The translations under genes and the position numbers were made by a program. Shown piece after piece: positions 1-7,154 of a stretch of 10,642 bases of DNA (positions are counted from its first letter, which is position 1; every line of letters begins with the position of its first letter). The notes under the pieces were generated by a model. That model made no database searches and had not been told where the DNA came from. It worked only from the letters and a program-made list of their open reading frames with translations. Location: contig JBFZAG010000083.1 of the NCBI GenBank assembly GCA_041309145.1, positions 1-10,642 of the forward strand, in the 5' to 3' direction. Source of the stretch: JAPLLS01 sp041309145. GTDB taxonomy: Bacteria; Omnitrophota; Gorgyraeia; Gygaellales; Profunditerraquicolaceae.

Positions 1-1271
1 TTCCTCAATGCTTCGACTTTAGTCTCAAATTCCTTGACCTGGGCAGGCACCACTAAAACATTGAGCCTTGACCTTGAGCCTGTTTCGTCGATAAGATCGA
101 TGGCCTTATCCGGCAGGAACCTTCCGGGAATATAGCGGTCCGAAAGCTTTGCTGCCGCGGTCAGGGCTTCATCGGTATATTCGACCTTGTGGTGAGCCTC
201 ATATTTTCCCTTTAGCCCCTTTAAAATATCGACCGTCTGTTCCACCGAAGGAGGCTCTACCATAATAGTCTGGAACCTGCGCTCCAGCGCCGCGTCCTTC
301 TCGATATACTTGCGGTATTCATCCATGGTGGTCGCTCCGATGCACTGGATCTCCCCGCGGGACAATGCCGGCTTTAAAATATTGGAAGCGTCAATGGCTC
401 CCTCGGCGGCTCCCGCGCCTACCAGCGTGTGCAGTTCATCGATAAAAATAATCACGTCCTGGGAGCGCTTGATCTCTTCCATTACGGCCTTGATCCTTTC
501 CTCGAATTGGCCGCGGTATTTGGTACCGGCGACCATCAAAGCAAGATCCAAAACAATAAGCCTTTTGTGGCGCAGGACTTCAGGAATATTTCCTGCGATG
601 ATCAACTGGGCCAGCCCCTCGACTATGGCGGTCTTGCCAACTCCGGCCTCACCTAAAAGCACAGGGTTGTTCTTGGTCCTGCGGCTTAATATCTGGATGA
701 CCCTCTCGATCTCGCTGGTGCGGTCGATCACCGGATCAAGCTTGTTCTCTTTGGCCAGGGCGGTCAGATCCCTGCCGAAAGCGTCCAACGCCGGAGTTTT
801 GGTCTTGGCTCCGGAAGAGCCTGATCCCGGCAACTCTGATCCCAGCACCTCCATGACCTTGTTCCTGACCGTGCTCAGGTCAAGGTTAAGATTTAAGAGC
901 ACCTGGGAAGCTACGCCTTCTTCCTCGCGAATGAGCCCCAATAAGAGGTGCTCGGTCCCGATATAATTATGGCCGAGCGACCGGGCTTCTTCAGCAGCTA
1001 ACTCCAGAGCTTTCTTGGCCCTGGGGGTAAAAGGAAGATCTCCGATGATCTGGGTCGCCGGCCCGGGCTGGACCAGCTTTTCTATCTCGATACGGATATT
1101 CTCCAGAGACACTCCCATCTTTTCCAGGACTGTGGCCGCCACCCCTTCCCCTTCCCGGACCAGCCCCAGAAGAATATGCTCCGTTCCGATATAATCGTGG
1201 TTAAAACGCTTGGCTTCTTCTTTAGCCAGAATGATCACTTTTCTCGCCCGCTCAGTAAACCGATTAAACAT
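1..1271 (-). CDS. clpC: ATP-dependent Clp protease ATPase subunit ClpC, N-terminal part (cut by window edge)
   Basis: This is a class I Hsp100/AAA+ unfoldase that threads substrates into ClpP. The first 423 codons are visible and the gene continues past base 1. The N-domain (about residues 1-145) has two Clp repeats, each with a YIGTEH signature; Glu31 and Glu107 match the two glutamates known in Bacillus ClpC to bind phospho-arginine. The first AAA+ domain has Walker A GEAGVGKT at 207-214 and Walker B ending in Asp278-Glu279, and ends near IDLIDETGSR. The visible end is entering the middle-domain region that separates ClpC from ClpA. The start ATG is set by a good ribosome site (GAGGAG, about 7 bases upstream) and by the family-typical opening MFNRFTERA. 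It is the last visible gene of the mcsA-mcsB-clpC set, 67 bp after mcsB. The partner ClpP is not in the window. ClpC is favoured over ClpA, ClpB or ClpE because of the double N-repeat and the McsAB neighbours. Confidence 0.96.
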   Translation of the reverse strand, partial: MFNRFTERARKVIILAKEEAKRFNHDYIGTEHILLGLVREGEGVAATVLEKMGVSLENIRIEIEKLVQPGPATQIIGDLPFTPRAKKALELAAEEARSLGHNYIGTEHLLLGLIREEEGVASQVLLNLNLDLSTVRNKVMEVLGSELPGSGSSGAKTKTPALDAFGRDLTALAKENKLDPVIDRTSEIERVIQILSRRTKNNPVLLGEAGVGKTAIVEGLAQLIIAGNIPEVLRHKRLIVLDLALMVAGTKYRGQFEERIKAVMEEIKRSQDVIIFIDELHTLVGAGAAEGAIDASNILKPALSRGEIQCIGATTMDEYRKYIEKDAALERRFQTIMVEPPSVEQTVDILKGLKGKYEAHHKVEYTDEALTAAAKLSDRYIPGRFLPDKAIDLIDETGSRSRLNVLVVPAQVKEFETKVEALR

Positions 1272-1302
1272 ATTATTTCTCCTCTTTAAATATTTAGATT
1301 AA

Positions 1303-1334
1303 ACACTTGTGACTTGTGACGTGTGCCATGTGAC
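1303..1334. repeat. Short tandem heptad repeat in the mcsB-clpC gap
   Basis: Read on the coding (minus) strand, the gap before clpC holds four contiguous 7-base units: GTCACAT, GGCACAC, GTCACAA, GTCACAA. A partial fifth unit (GTG) follows. The four full units occupy 1307-1334 without any spacer. The repeat lies immediately downstream of the mcsB stop and about 35 bases before the clpC start. It is non-coding. It is not a CtsR box, whose heptads are GGTCAAA-like with a 3-base spacer. It could be a slippage-generated minisatellite or a binding site. Confidence 0.7.
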
Positions 1335-1338
1335 TTTT

Positions 1339-2388
1339 TTATCTATTAAGCCGATTCCGGATTATCTCCGCCCTTTTCAGATCTCTTTCCGCGGCCGATA
1401 ATTTCTTGTTCTCGATCTTCTGCAGGTGCGCCGGCTGGGTGATGATAAAAAGCTCGTTTATGGCCCGGCGGTTTATTTCCTTGACCACTCCGAGATCGCA
1501 ACCAAGCCTGACCAAAGACATGAGTTCCGTGGTCTCCTGGCTGGTGATTATATGCGCGCTTTTCAAGATCCCGAAGCTGCGGTTGATCTTGTCCTCGAGC
1601 ATGGCCCGGTTCTGGTTCAAAAGCAGCTGGCGGGCCTGATTTTCCTGTTCGATGATCTGGCGGATAAGCCCGTTAATATTATCAATGATCTCGCTTTCGC
1701 TATGTCCCAGGGACACCTGATTGGAAATCTGGAAAAAGTTACCCGTGGCCTGAGTGCCTTCCCCGTATAAGCCGCGGGTGGCAAAGCTCAATTTAGCTAT
1801 CGCGGCCAGCACCTGATTTATCTGGCGGGTCATGACCAGGGCCGGCAAATGGAGCATGACCGAACCGCGCAACCCTGTCCCGGTATTAGTCGGGCAGGCG
1901 GTAAGGTATCCCCATTCCGGGGAAAAGCTGTAAACCAGTTCTTTAGCGAAACAGTCGTCGATCTTGTTGATGATGTTGTAGGCCTCAAAGAGGTTGAAGC
2001 CCGACTGCATCACCTGGATCCGCAAATGATCCTCTTCGTTGACCATGATCGAGATTATTTCATCCTCGTCGATGATCACGGACTTGGAATCGCTTTTCTG
2101 GGCGTGCTCGTAAGACATCAAATGGCGTTCCACCAAAAACTGCTTGTCCACGGTATCCAGATCCGCCAGCTTGAACACCGTTGCTCTCCTCAGATGATCG
2201 ATCTTTTTCGCCGCCTCTTCGATAGAGTCGGCGATCTGTTTAGACTGTTTTTTGCTCGACCAGTGGGGAAAAGGGGCCTTTTCGATGTTGCGGGCAAAAC
2301 GGATACGGCTGGAAATGACGATATCCGAATTAGGGCCGGTCCCTTTAAGCCATTCGCTGGTATGCTGCAGCAGATCGTTTATATTCAT
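1339..2388 (-). CDS. mcsB: Protein-arginine kinase McsB
   Basis: McsB transfers phosphate from ATP to arginine side chains of proteins, marking them for ClpCP in the cytoplasm. The 349-residue product has the normal family length. It shows the guanido-kinase SSRIRFARN segment (Arg28, Arg30), the NEEDHLR motif (118-123), the CPTNTGTG motif with Cys165, and YGEGTQATGNFFQISNQ with Glu210. The C-terminal RDLKRA (335-340) matches the RDxxRA phospho-arginine-sensing motif that distinguishes McsB from creatine and arginine kinases. The start MNIND is chosen because homologues begin there; the reading frame stays open upstream but only inside mcsA. The ribosome site is weak (GCGGG about 5 bases upstream). 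It starts 13 bp after mcsA, so translation is probably coupled to mcsA, whose product is the known activator. Confidence 0.96.
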   Translation of the reverse strand: MNINDLLQHTSEWLKGTGPNSDIVISSRIRFARNIEKAPFPHWSSKKQSKQIADSIEEAAKKIDHLRRATVFKLADLDTVDKQFLVERHLMSYEHAQKSDSKSVIIDEDEIISIMVNEEDHLRIQVMQSGFNLFEAYNIINKIDDCFAKELVYSFSPEWGYLTACPTNTGTGLRGSVMLHLPALVMTRQINQVLAAIAKLSFATRGLYGEGTQATGNFFQISNQVSLGHSESEIIDNINGLIRQIIEQENQARQLLLNQNRAMLEDKINRSFGILKSAHIITSQETTELMSLVRLGCDLGVVKEINRRAINELFIITQPAHLQKIENKKLSAAERDLKRAEIIRNRLNR

Positions 2389-2401
2389 AAATGCCCGCTT
2401 T
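2389..2401 (-). promoter_or_regulatory. Weak ribosome binding region of mcsB
   Basis: The 13-base spacer between the mcsA stop and the mcsB ATG reads AAAGCGGGCATTT on the coding strand. The only Shine-Dalgarno-like stretch is GCGGG, a poor match. Several other genes here (mcsA, clpC, ilvE, hldD, the PilZ gene, the chemoreceptor) have stronger GGAG-type or G-rich sites. It supports the MNIND start only together with homology, and it suggests coupling to mcsA translation. Confidence 0.45.
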
Positions 2402-2920
2402 TTAAACCGGCCCCTTGGGGCCGTCTTTTTCCTGCAGTTCCTTGATCTGGTCGCGGATCTTGGCCGCCTCTTCGTAAGCCTCCATCTCGACAGCCTTCTG
2501 CAGACGGCAGCGCAACTCCTGCAAATCAACTGTCTTTTTCCTGGCAGGCTTTCCGGCTGAGACCTTTATCGGGCACTTTCCGCAATGGGCCCCTGAGCCA
2601 TGGATCCTTTTTAATAACGGAGTCAGGAATTTCTTGAAGGTAATATAACAGTCCCCGCAGCCAAGCCGGCCGATCTTTTTAAAATCCTTATAAGTCAGCC
2701 CGCAATTCGGGCATTTTAGCGCGGAAAGCTCTTTTTCCTCGGCAGGCTTTTCGAAATCGGCCAGCCCGGCCAGAAGATCAGACAAGCCGAACTGGGATTC
2801 CATCTGGGAGCTTTTTTTCCGGGCGCATTCCTCGCACAAATGCAGCTCGCTCATCTGTTCGTCGACGATCTCAGTCAGATGCACTGTCGCCGGATTCTTA
2901 TTGCAAATGTCGCATAACAT
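2402..2920 (-). CDS. mcsA: McsA, zinc-finger activator of McsB (UVR-domain protein)
   Basis: McsA binds McsB and stimulates its arginine-kinase activity; in Bacillus it also takes part in stress and metal response. The 172-residue product has two zinc-ribbon-like four-cysteine clusters: Cys3/Cys6 with Cys29/Cys32, and Cys70/Cys73 with Cys88/Cys91. A His112-Cys113...Cys116 group follows. A C-terminal UVR motif spans about 132-164 and contains EAYEEAAKIRDQIKEL. This order matches McsA of Firmicutes. The start ATG has a clear GGAG about 8 bases upstream. It follows ilvE by 15 bp and precedes mcsB by 13 bp. No ctsR gene precedes it, unlike the Firmicutes ctsR-mcsA-mcsB-clpC order. The last codons are encoded inside a GC-rich inverted repeat. 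Confidence 0.94.
   Translation of the reverse strand: MLCDICNKNPATVHLTEIVDEQMSELHLCEECARKKSSQMESQFGLSDLLAGLADFEKPAEEKELSALKCPNCGLTYKDFKKIGRLGCGDCYITFKKFLTPLLKRIHGSGAHCGKCPIKVSAGKPARKKTVDLQELRCRLQKAVEMEAYEEAAKIRDQIKELQEKDGPKGPV
2408..2423. other. Perfect GC-rich inverted repeat at the mcsA 3' end
   Basis: CGGCCCC and GGGGCCG are separated by two bases. In RNA this could form a 5-6 bp GC stem with a 4-6 base loop. It lies in the last codons of mcsA, just before the mcsA stop and the weak mcsB ribosome site. On the plus strand it is followed by TCTTTTT, so it has the form of an intrinsic terminator for antisense transcription. On the coding strand there is no U-run after it. Confidence 0.5.
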
Positions 2921-2935
2921 ATGGCCGCTCCAAAA

Positions 2936-3805
2936 TCAGTATTTAGTTCCTTCTTTTCGGGTCAATTCCCGGAATTTATTGATCAACAGCCCGGTCATCG
3001 CGCCGGGCCTGCCTTTCCCGATAGGCCGGCCGTCGACTTTGACCACCGGGATGATCTCCGCCGCCGTTCCGGTCAAGAAACATTCATCCGCGTTATAGAC
3101 TTCATGGCGGGTGATCACATGCTCATGCACCCCGATCTTGGCTTTGGCCGCGATCTCCAGGACCGAATCGCGGGTGATCCCCCGCAAAGTGCCCATGCAT
3201 TGGGGCGGAGTATAAAGGTGATTCTCCTTAACGATGAAAATATTGTCTCCGGTGCATTCGGCCACATATCCCAGGGCGTCAAGCATGATCGCTTCATCGT
3301 ATCCGCAGTTCACCGCCTCGATCTTGGCCAGGATGTTGTTCAGATAGTTCAGCGATTTGATCTGCGGATTAAGGGCTTCCGGAAGATTGCGCACGGTAGG
3401 CACGGTAATGATCTCCAGCCCCAACTTATAATATTTCTCCGGATATAGAGCGATCTTATCGGCGATGATGACCACCGAAGGCCCCCCGTAACATTTACGC
3501 GGATCAAGCCCCAGATCCCCCACGCCCCGGCTGACGATCAACCTGATATAAGCGTCTTCCAGCTTATTCATCTTGAGCGTCTCAACTACGGCCTTGATCA
3601 TTTGATCCTGGGTCATAGGGATCTTGAGCATTAAAGTGTTCGCCGACTCAAAAAGCCGCACGATATGCTCTTTCAATTTAAAAACCAGACGGTTGTAGCT
3701 GCGGATCCCCTCAAAAACCCCGTCGCCGTATAAAAAACCGTGGTCAAACACCGAGATCTTGGCGTTTTCCTTGCCGTAAAATTTACCGTCGATGTATATC
3801 TTCAT
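2936..3805 (-). CDS. ilvE: Branched-chain amino acid aminotransferase (class IV PLP enzyme)
   Basis: This enzyme exchanges amino groups between glutamate and the 2-oxo acids of valine, leucine and isoleucine, using PLP in the cytoplasm. The 289-residue product has the fold-type IV pattern. Arg50 in HIVRLFES is the expected phosphate contact. Lys150 in QIKSLNYLNN is the PLP Schiff-base lysine. Glu183 in ECTGDNIF is the conserved cofactor-contacting glutamate. FLTGTAAEI (243-251) is the conserved loop. The RGVGDLGLDPRKC segment (93-105) is typical of IlvE. The start has a strong AGGGGGA ribosome site. It follows lolD by 15 bp and precedes mcsA by 15 bp. D-amino acid transaminase or aminodeoxychorismate lyase are the alternatives within class IV, but the motifs fit IlvE best. 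Finding it directly upstream of mcsA is unusual. Confidence 0.88.
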   Translation of the reverse strand: MKIYIDGKFYGKENAKISVFDHGFLYGDGVFEGIRSYNRLVFKLKEHIVRLFESANTLMLKIPMTQDQMIKAVVETLKMNKLEDAYIRLIVSRGVGDLGLDPRKCYGGPSVVIIADKIALYPEKYYKLGLEIITVPTVRNLPEALNPQIKSLNYLNNILAKIEAVNCGYDEAIMLDALGYVAECTGDNIFIVKENHLYTPPQCMGTLRGITRDSVLEIAAKAKIGVHEHVITRHEVYNADECFLTGTAAEIIPVVKVDGRPIGKGRPGAMTGLLINKFRELTRKEGTKY

Positions 3806-3820
3806 TTTTATCCCCCTGAC

Positions 3821-4495
3821 TTAGAACATTACCCCGTCTTTTAAATGATGTATACGCTGCGCCCTGGATGCCACTTCCTCGTTATGGGTCACAAGAAGCA
3901 CCGTGGTTTTGTTTTCCAGATTTATTTTTTTTAAGAGATCCATGATCTCCGCGCTTGAAGCGGAATCCAGGTTGCCCGTAGGCTCGTCGCAAAGAAGCAA
4001 TTTGGGTTCATTCATCAGCGCCCTGACGATCGCCACCCGCTGTTTCTCCCCTCCGGAAAGCTGGTTGGGAAAATGTTTTAACCTTTGCCCAAGGCCAACC
4101 CGGCCAAGCAGATCCAGCGCCTTTTCTCCGGCTTGCGCGATCCCGGATTTATTCTTGCCGGCTATCAAGGCCGGCATCAATACGTTTTCCAGGACCCCGA
4201 ACTCGGAAAGAAGATGATAAAACTGAAAAACAAACCCGATCCGGGAGTTCCTGATCCGGGAAAGCTGGCTATCGCCGAGCTTGTAAAGATTCTGGCCCTC
4301 AAACACCACCTCGCCTTGAGTCGGAAAATCAAGCCCGCCCAGAATATGCAAAAGGGTGGACTTTCCCGCTCCGCTGGGGCCGACCAGCGCCGTGAAGCTG
4401 GCTTCTTCTATTTTAAGATTGACCCCTTTGAGGACCTGGAGCCTTTTATCCGAATCGTCGGTATAAACCTTATGTATGTTTATCGCTTCTATCAT
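3821..4495 (-). CDS. lolD: Lipoprotein-releasing ABC transporter ATPase LolD
   Basis: This is the ATPase that drives release of outer-membrane lipoproteins from the inner membrane, acting on the cytoplasmic face with a LolC/E-type permease. All ABC motifs are present in 224 residues: Walker A GPSGAGKST (39-47), Q-loop Gln91, signature LSGGEKQR (146-153), Walker B LLLCDEPTGNLD with Asp170 and Glu171, and switch His204. The length and the short FtsX-class layout fit the LolD/MacB/FtsE group. Assignment to LolD rests on the adjacent permease. Its ATG directly follows the permease stop codon (TAG-ATG, 0 bp) with only a weak ribosome site, which suggests translational coupling. A MacB-type or other exporter ATPase is the less likely alternative. 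Confidence 0.92.
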   Translation of the reverse strand: MIEAINIHKVYTDDSDKRLQVLKGVNLKIEEASFTALVGPSGAGKSTLLHILGGLDFPTQGEVVFEGQNLYKLGDSQLSRIRNSRIGFVFQFYHLLSEFGVLENVLMPALIAGKNKSGIAQAGEKALDLLGRVGLGQRLKHFPNQLSGGEKQRVAIVRALMNEPKLLLCDEPTGNLDSASSAEIMDLLKKINLENKTTVLLVTHNEEVASRAQRIHHLKDGVMF

Positions 4496-5686
4496 CTACT
4501 CGTAGCGCAAAGCCTCGACCGGGACCAGGCGCGCTGCCTTATTTGCGGGATATAATGTCGAAACCAAAGTGATCGCCAACGCCGAAACAATGATCAAGGC
4601 CACATCCGGCCAGAACTCTATGGCCACCGGAAGGCGGTTGATGTAATAGATATCCTGGGGAAGCTTGATGAACTGGTATTTTTTCAAAAGCAGGCAAAGA
4701 AAAAGGCCTCCGGCCGAACCGAGAAAAGTCCCTAAAGAGCCGATGATCAGCCCCTCATAGGTGAATATCCTGCGGATATCGCCGGCATTCATCCCTAAAG
4801 CTTTTAATATCCCGATATCCTTGGTCTTATCCACGACCAGGACCACAAGGGTGCTGACAATATTGAAAGACGCCACCAGGATGATCAAGGTCAGGATTAT
4901 AAACATTGTCAGCTTCTCAAGTTTTAGCGCGGCAAAGAAACTCTGATTAGCTTCCATCCAGGTCTTAAGATTGTAATCAAAACCCACTGTCCTCTGGATC
5001 TTGCTTCTGACCTTATCCGCGGCGAGCATATTGTCGATCTTAAGGGCCACCGCGCTTATCCCTCTGCCCATTTCCAGGATGCTTTGCGCGGTTTCCAGAT
5101 GCACTAAAAGAAGGTTCAGGTCGTAATCATACATCCCGGATTTAAAAACACCGGCGATCTTTAATTTATACTGCTTGCCGAACGGCGAATAGATCTTGAG
5201 TTCCGAACCGACCTTCAGCCCCAGATACAGGGCCAGCTCCTGGCCCACTATCACGGTTCCGGGAACCAGGTCCTGGAAACGGCCTTTTATGACATAATCC
5301 TTGATCTTGGTAACATGCTGCTCCCGGGATGGCTCGATCCCTTTTAACCCCAGAGCCATGAATTTACGGTCTTCTTCGATCAAGACCTGCCCCTGAACAA
5401 AAGCGCTGGCTGCTAAGACATCCGGGTAATTCTTTAATTTAGCGGCCATAGATTCGAACTCGGAATAATCCATAGGCCGGACGCCCGAAACAGTGATATG
5501 CGAAAAATTCCCCACGATCTTATCGCGCAGGTCCCGGTCGAACCCGGTCATCACCCCGATGACGACAATAAGCGCCATAACCCCTATGGCTATCCCCAGA
5601 ACGGATATAACGCTGATCAAAGAGATAAATTTCTCTTTTCTCTTTGTTAAAAGATAGCGCCAACTGATATAAAAATTAACCGACAT
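4496..5686 (-). CDS. lolC: Lipoprotein-releasing system permease, LolC/LolE family
   Basis: This is the inner-membrane permease that extracts lipoproteins and hands them to the periplasmic carrier LolA. The 396-residue product begins with ISWRYL and a transmembrane helix at about 21-46. A large periplasmic MacB-type core domain (about 47-255) follows, with GLKGIEPSRE and VIVGQELA segments. Three more helices lie at about 259-285, 311-336 and 360-380. The cytoplasmic loop DKTKDIGILKALGM (286-299) and the end LYPANKAARLVPVEALRYE are typical of LolC/E. Only one permease gene is present, so it could act as a homodimer (LolF-like) or have a partner elsewhere. The start ATG lies inside the end of lysS with an 11-bp overlap and no strong ribosome site. 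LolC versus LolE cannot be resolved. Confidence 0.92.
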   Translation of the reverse strand: MSVNFYISWRYLLTKRKEKFISLISVISVLGIAIGVMALIVVIGVMTGFDRDLRDKIVGNFSHITVSGVRPMDYSEFESMAAKLKNYPDVLAASAFVQGQVLIEEDRKFMALGLKGIEPSREQHVTKIKDYVIKGRFQDLVPGTVIVGQELALYLGLKVGSELKIYSPFGKQYKLKIAGVFKSGMYDYDLNLLLVHLETAQSILEMGRGISAVALKIDNMLAADKVRSKIQRTVGFDYNLKTWMEANQSFFAALKLEKLTMFIILTLIILVASFNIVSTLVVLVVDKTKDIGILKALGMNAGDIRRIFTYEGLIIGSLGTFLGSAGGLFLCLLLKKYQFIKLPQDIYYINRLPVAIEFWPDVALIIVSALAITLVSTLYPANKAARLVPVEALRYE

Positions 5687-7145
5687 CTTGGGTCTTGCTT
5701 TCTTCGGCGATATTCCTTAAAAGAGGGAACAGGATCACTTCCCGGATAGATTCCTGATTAGTTAAAAGCATGACCAGGCGGTCGATCCCCACGCCCAAAC
5801 CGCCGGCAGGAGGCATTCCGTGTTCAAGAGCCAACACATAATCTTCATCTACGCTTTTCTGCCCGGATTCGCCGGGGTCCAGGACCTCCTGCTCAAAGCG
5901 CGCCTTCTGTTCAGCGGGGTCGTTCAACTCTGAATAGGCATTGCCCAGCTCCATTCCCGCGACGAACAATTCGAACCTCTCGGAGATCAAAGGGTTATCC
6001 GGCCGGGTCTTGGCTAAAGGACAAAGGATCGTGTAATAATCCGTGACAAAAGTCGGGTTTATGGACATGTCCGCTTCCAAAGTGTCTTCGATGACTTTAT
6101 TGATCTGCGTGCGGCTCAATTTATCTTTATCCTTGGCAAAACCTGCCTTTTGAAGTTTCTCCAGCATCAGTTCCTGGCTATCCTGAGGCTCGATGTTGAA
6201 TTTATTTTTGACCAGATCGGCAAAAGACACTCTTTTCCAGGGAGGGGTAAAATCCACTGTTTTATCCTGGAAAGTAAACTGCAGCGTTCCGAAAACTTCC
6301 TGGGCAACGTTGACCACCAGGCTTTCGCACAAATGCATCATAGTCTCAAAATTAGCGTAAGCGGCGTAAACCTCAAGCATCGTGAATTCCGGATTGTGCT
6401 TTATTGAAACTCCTTCGTTACGGAAAGAGCGGTTGATCTCAAAAACCTTCTCCAGCCCTCCGACCAAAAGCCTTTTAAGATACAATTCCGGGGCTATTCG
6501 CAGGAATAAATCCGTATTATATTCATTATGATGCGTCTTAAAAGGCCTTCCGGCGGCCCCTCCGGCAATGGGATGCATCATCGGAGTTTCCACTTCCAGA
6601 AACCCTTTATTCTCCAGATAGTTCCGAACAGCGCGGATGATCTGGCTCCTAAGGATAAAGACCTTTTTCACTTCTTCGTTAGAAACAAGATCAAGGTATC
6701 TCTGGCGATAACGGGCTTCAATGTCCTTTAAGCCGTGCCATTTTTCCGGTAACGGACGCAGCGCCTTGGATAATACGATAAATTCCAAGACCTTGACCGT
6801 AAGCTCTCCGGTATGGGTTTTAAAGAGTTCTCCGGCCACCCCGATAAAATCCGCAACTTCAACATTATCCAGCAGTTTAAACCTTTCTAAAGTAAGATTA
6901 TCCGCTTTGATATACAGTTGGATTTTGCCGGTTGAATCCCTTAAATCCGCAAAAATTACCTTTCCGTGGCCTCTTTTAGCCATCAACCGGCCGCAAACAT
7001 GCACTTTTTTGCCTTCCTCAAAGTTAGCGATTATATCACCGATGTCCAGGCGGGTGCTGTAAGGCTTGTCAAAAATAGCAACTCCGGCCTGCTTTAAAAG
7101 CCCGGCCTTGTCTTTTCTCTGTTGAATGATCTCATGGATTTCCAT
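5676..7145 (-). CDS. lysS: Lysyl-tRNA synthetase, class II
   Basis: The enzyme charges tRNA-Lys with lysine in the cytoplasm. The 489-residue length fits bacterial LysRS-II. The N-terminal OB-fold for anticodon binding spans about 47-125 and contains KKVHVCGRLMAKRGHGKVIF. The class II catalytic core follows. Motif 1 lies around LEVETPMM (183-190). Motif 2 runs from FRNEG (241-245, Arg242 and Glu244) to HNPEFTMLE. Motif 3 is GLGVGIDR (449-456) with Arg456. The only plausible start is the ATG used here: no alternative start codon occurs in the first 50 codons, and no in-frame ATG lies just upstream. It is the first gene of the seven-gene run. A near-consensus sigma70 promoter ends only 9 bases before the ATG, and the sequence between (AGAAGAATT) has no convincing ribosome site. 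Confidence 0.96.
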   Translation of the reverse strand: MEIHEIIQQRKDKAGLLKQAGVAIFDKPYSTRLDIGDIIANFEEGKKVHVCGRLMAKRGHGKVIFADLRDSTGKIQLYIKADNLTLERFKLLDNVEVADFIGVAGELFKTHTGELTVKVLEFIVLSKALRPLPEKWHGLKDIEARYRQRYLDLVSNEEVKKVFILRSQIIRAVRNYLENKGFLEVETPMMHPIAGGAAGRPFKTHHNEYNTDLFLRIAPELYLKRLLVGGLEKVFEINRSFRNEGVSIKHNPEFTMLEVYAAYANFETMMHLCESLVVNVAQEVFGTLQFTFQDKTVDFTPPWKRVSFADLVKNKFNIEPQDSQELMLEKLQKAGFAKDKDKLSRTQINKVIEDTLEADMSINPTFVTDYYTILCPLAKTRPDNPLISERFELFVAGMELGNAYSELNDPAEQKARFEQEVLDPGESGQKSVDEDYVLALEHGMPPAGGLGVGIDRLVMLLTNQESIREVILFPLLRNIAEESKTQDVG

Positions 7146-7154
7146 AATTCTTCT

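Noticed and set aside
310..966. A 218-codon open frame on the plus strand opposite clpC
   Set aside because: It is antisense to strongly conserved ClpC sequence, has no recognisable domain, and its low-complexity Ser/Leu-rich product is typical of a shadow frame.
1272..1338. CtsR operator or private clpC promoter in the mcsB-clpC gap
   Set aside because: The heptads are GTCACAA without the 3-base spacer of CtsR boxes, and no -35/-10 pair of acceptable quality is visible in the AT-rich part.
1849..2445. A 198-codon open frame on the plus strand opposite mcsB
   Set aside because: It lies wholly antisense to conserved McsB and the end of McsA, and its product resembles no protein family I recognise.
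2389..2529. N-terminal extension of mcsB by 47 codons
   Set aside because: The extension lies inside mcsA in another frame and is Arg/Lys/Cys-rich without family similarity; McsB homologues begin at MNIND-like sequence.
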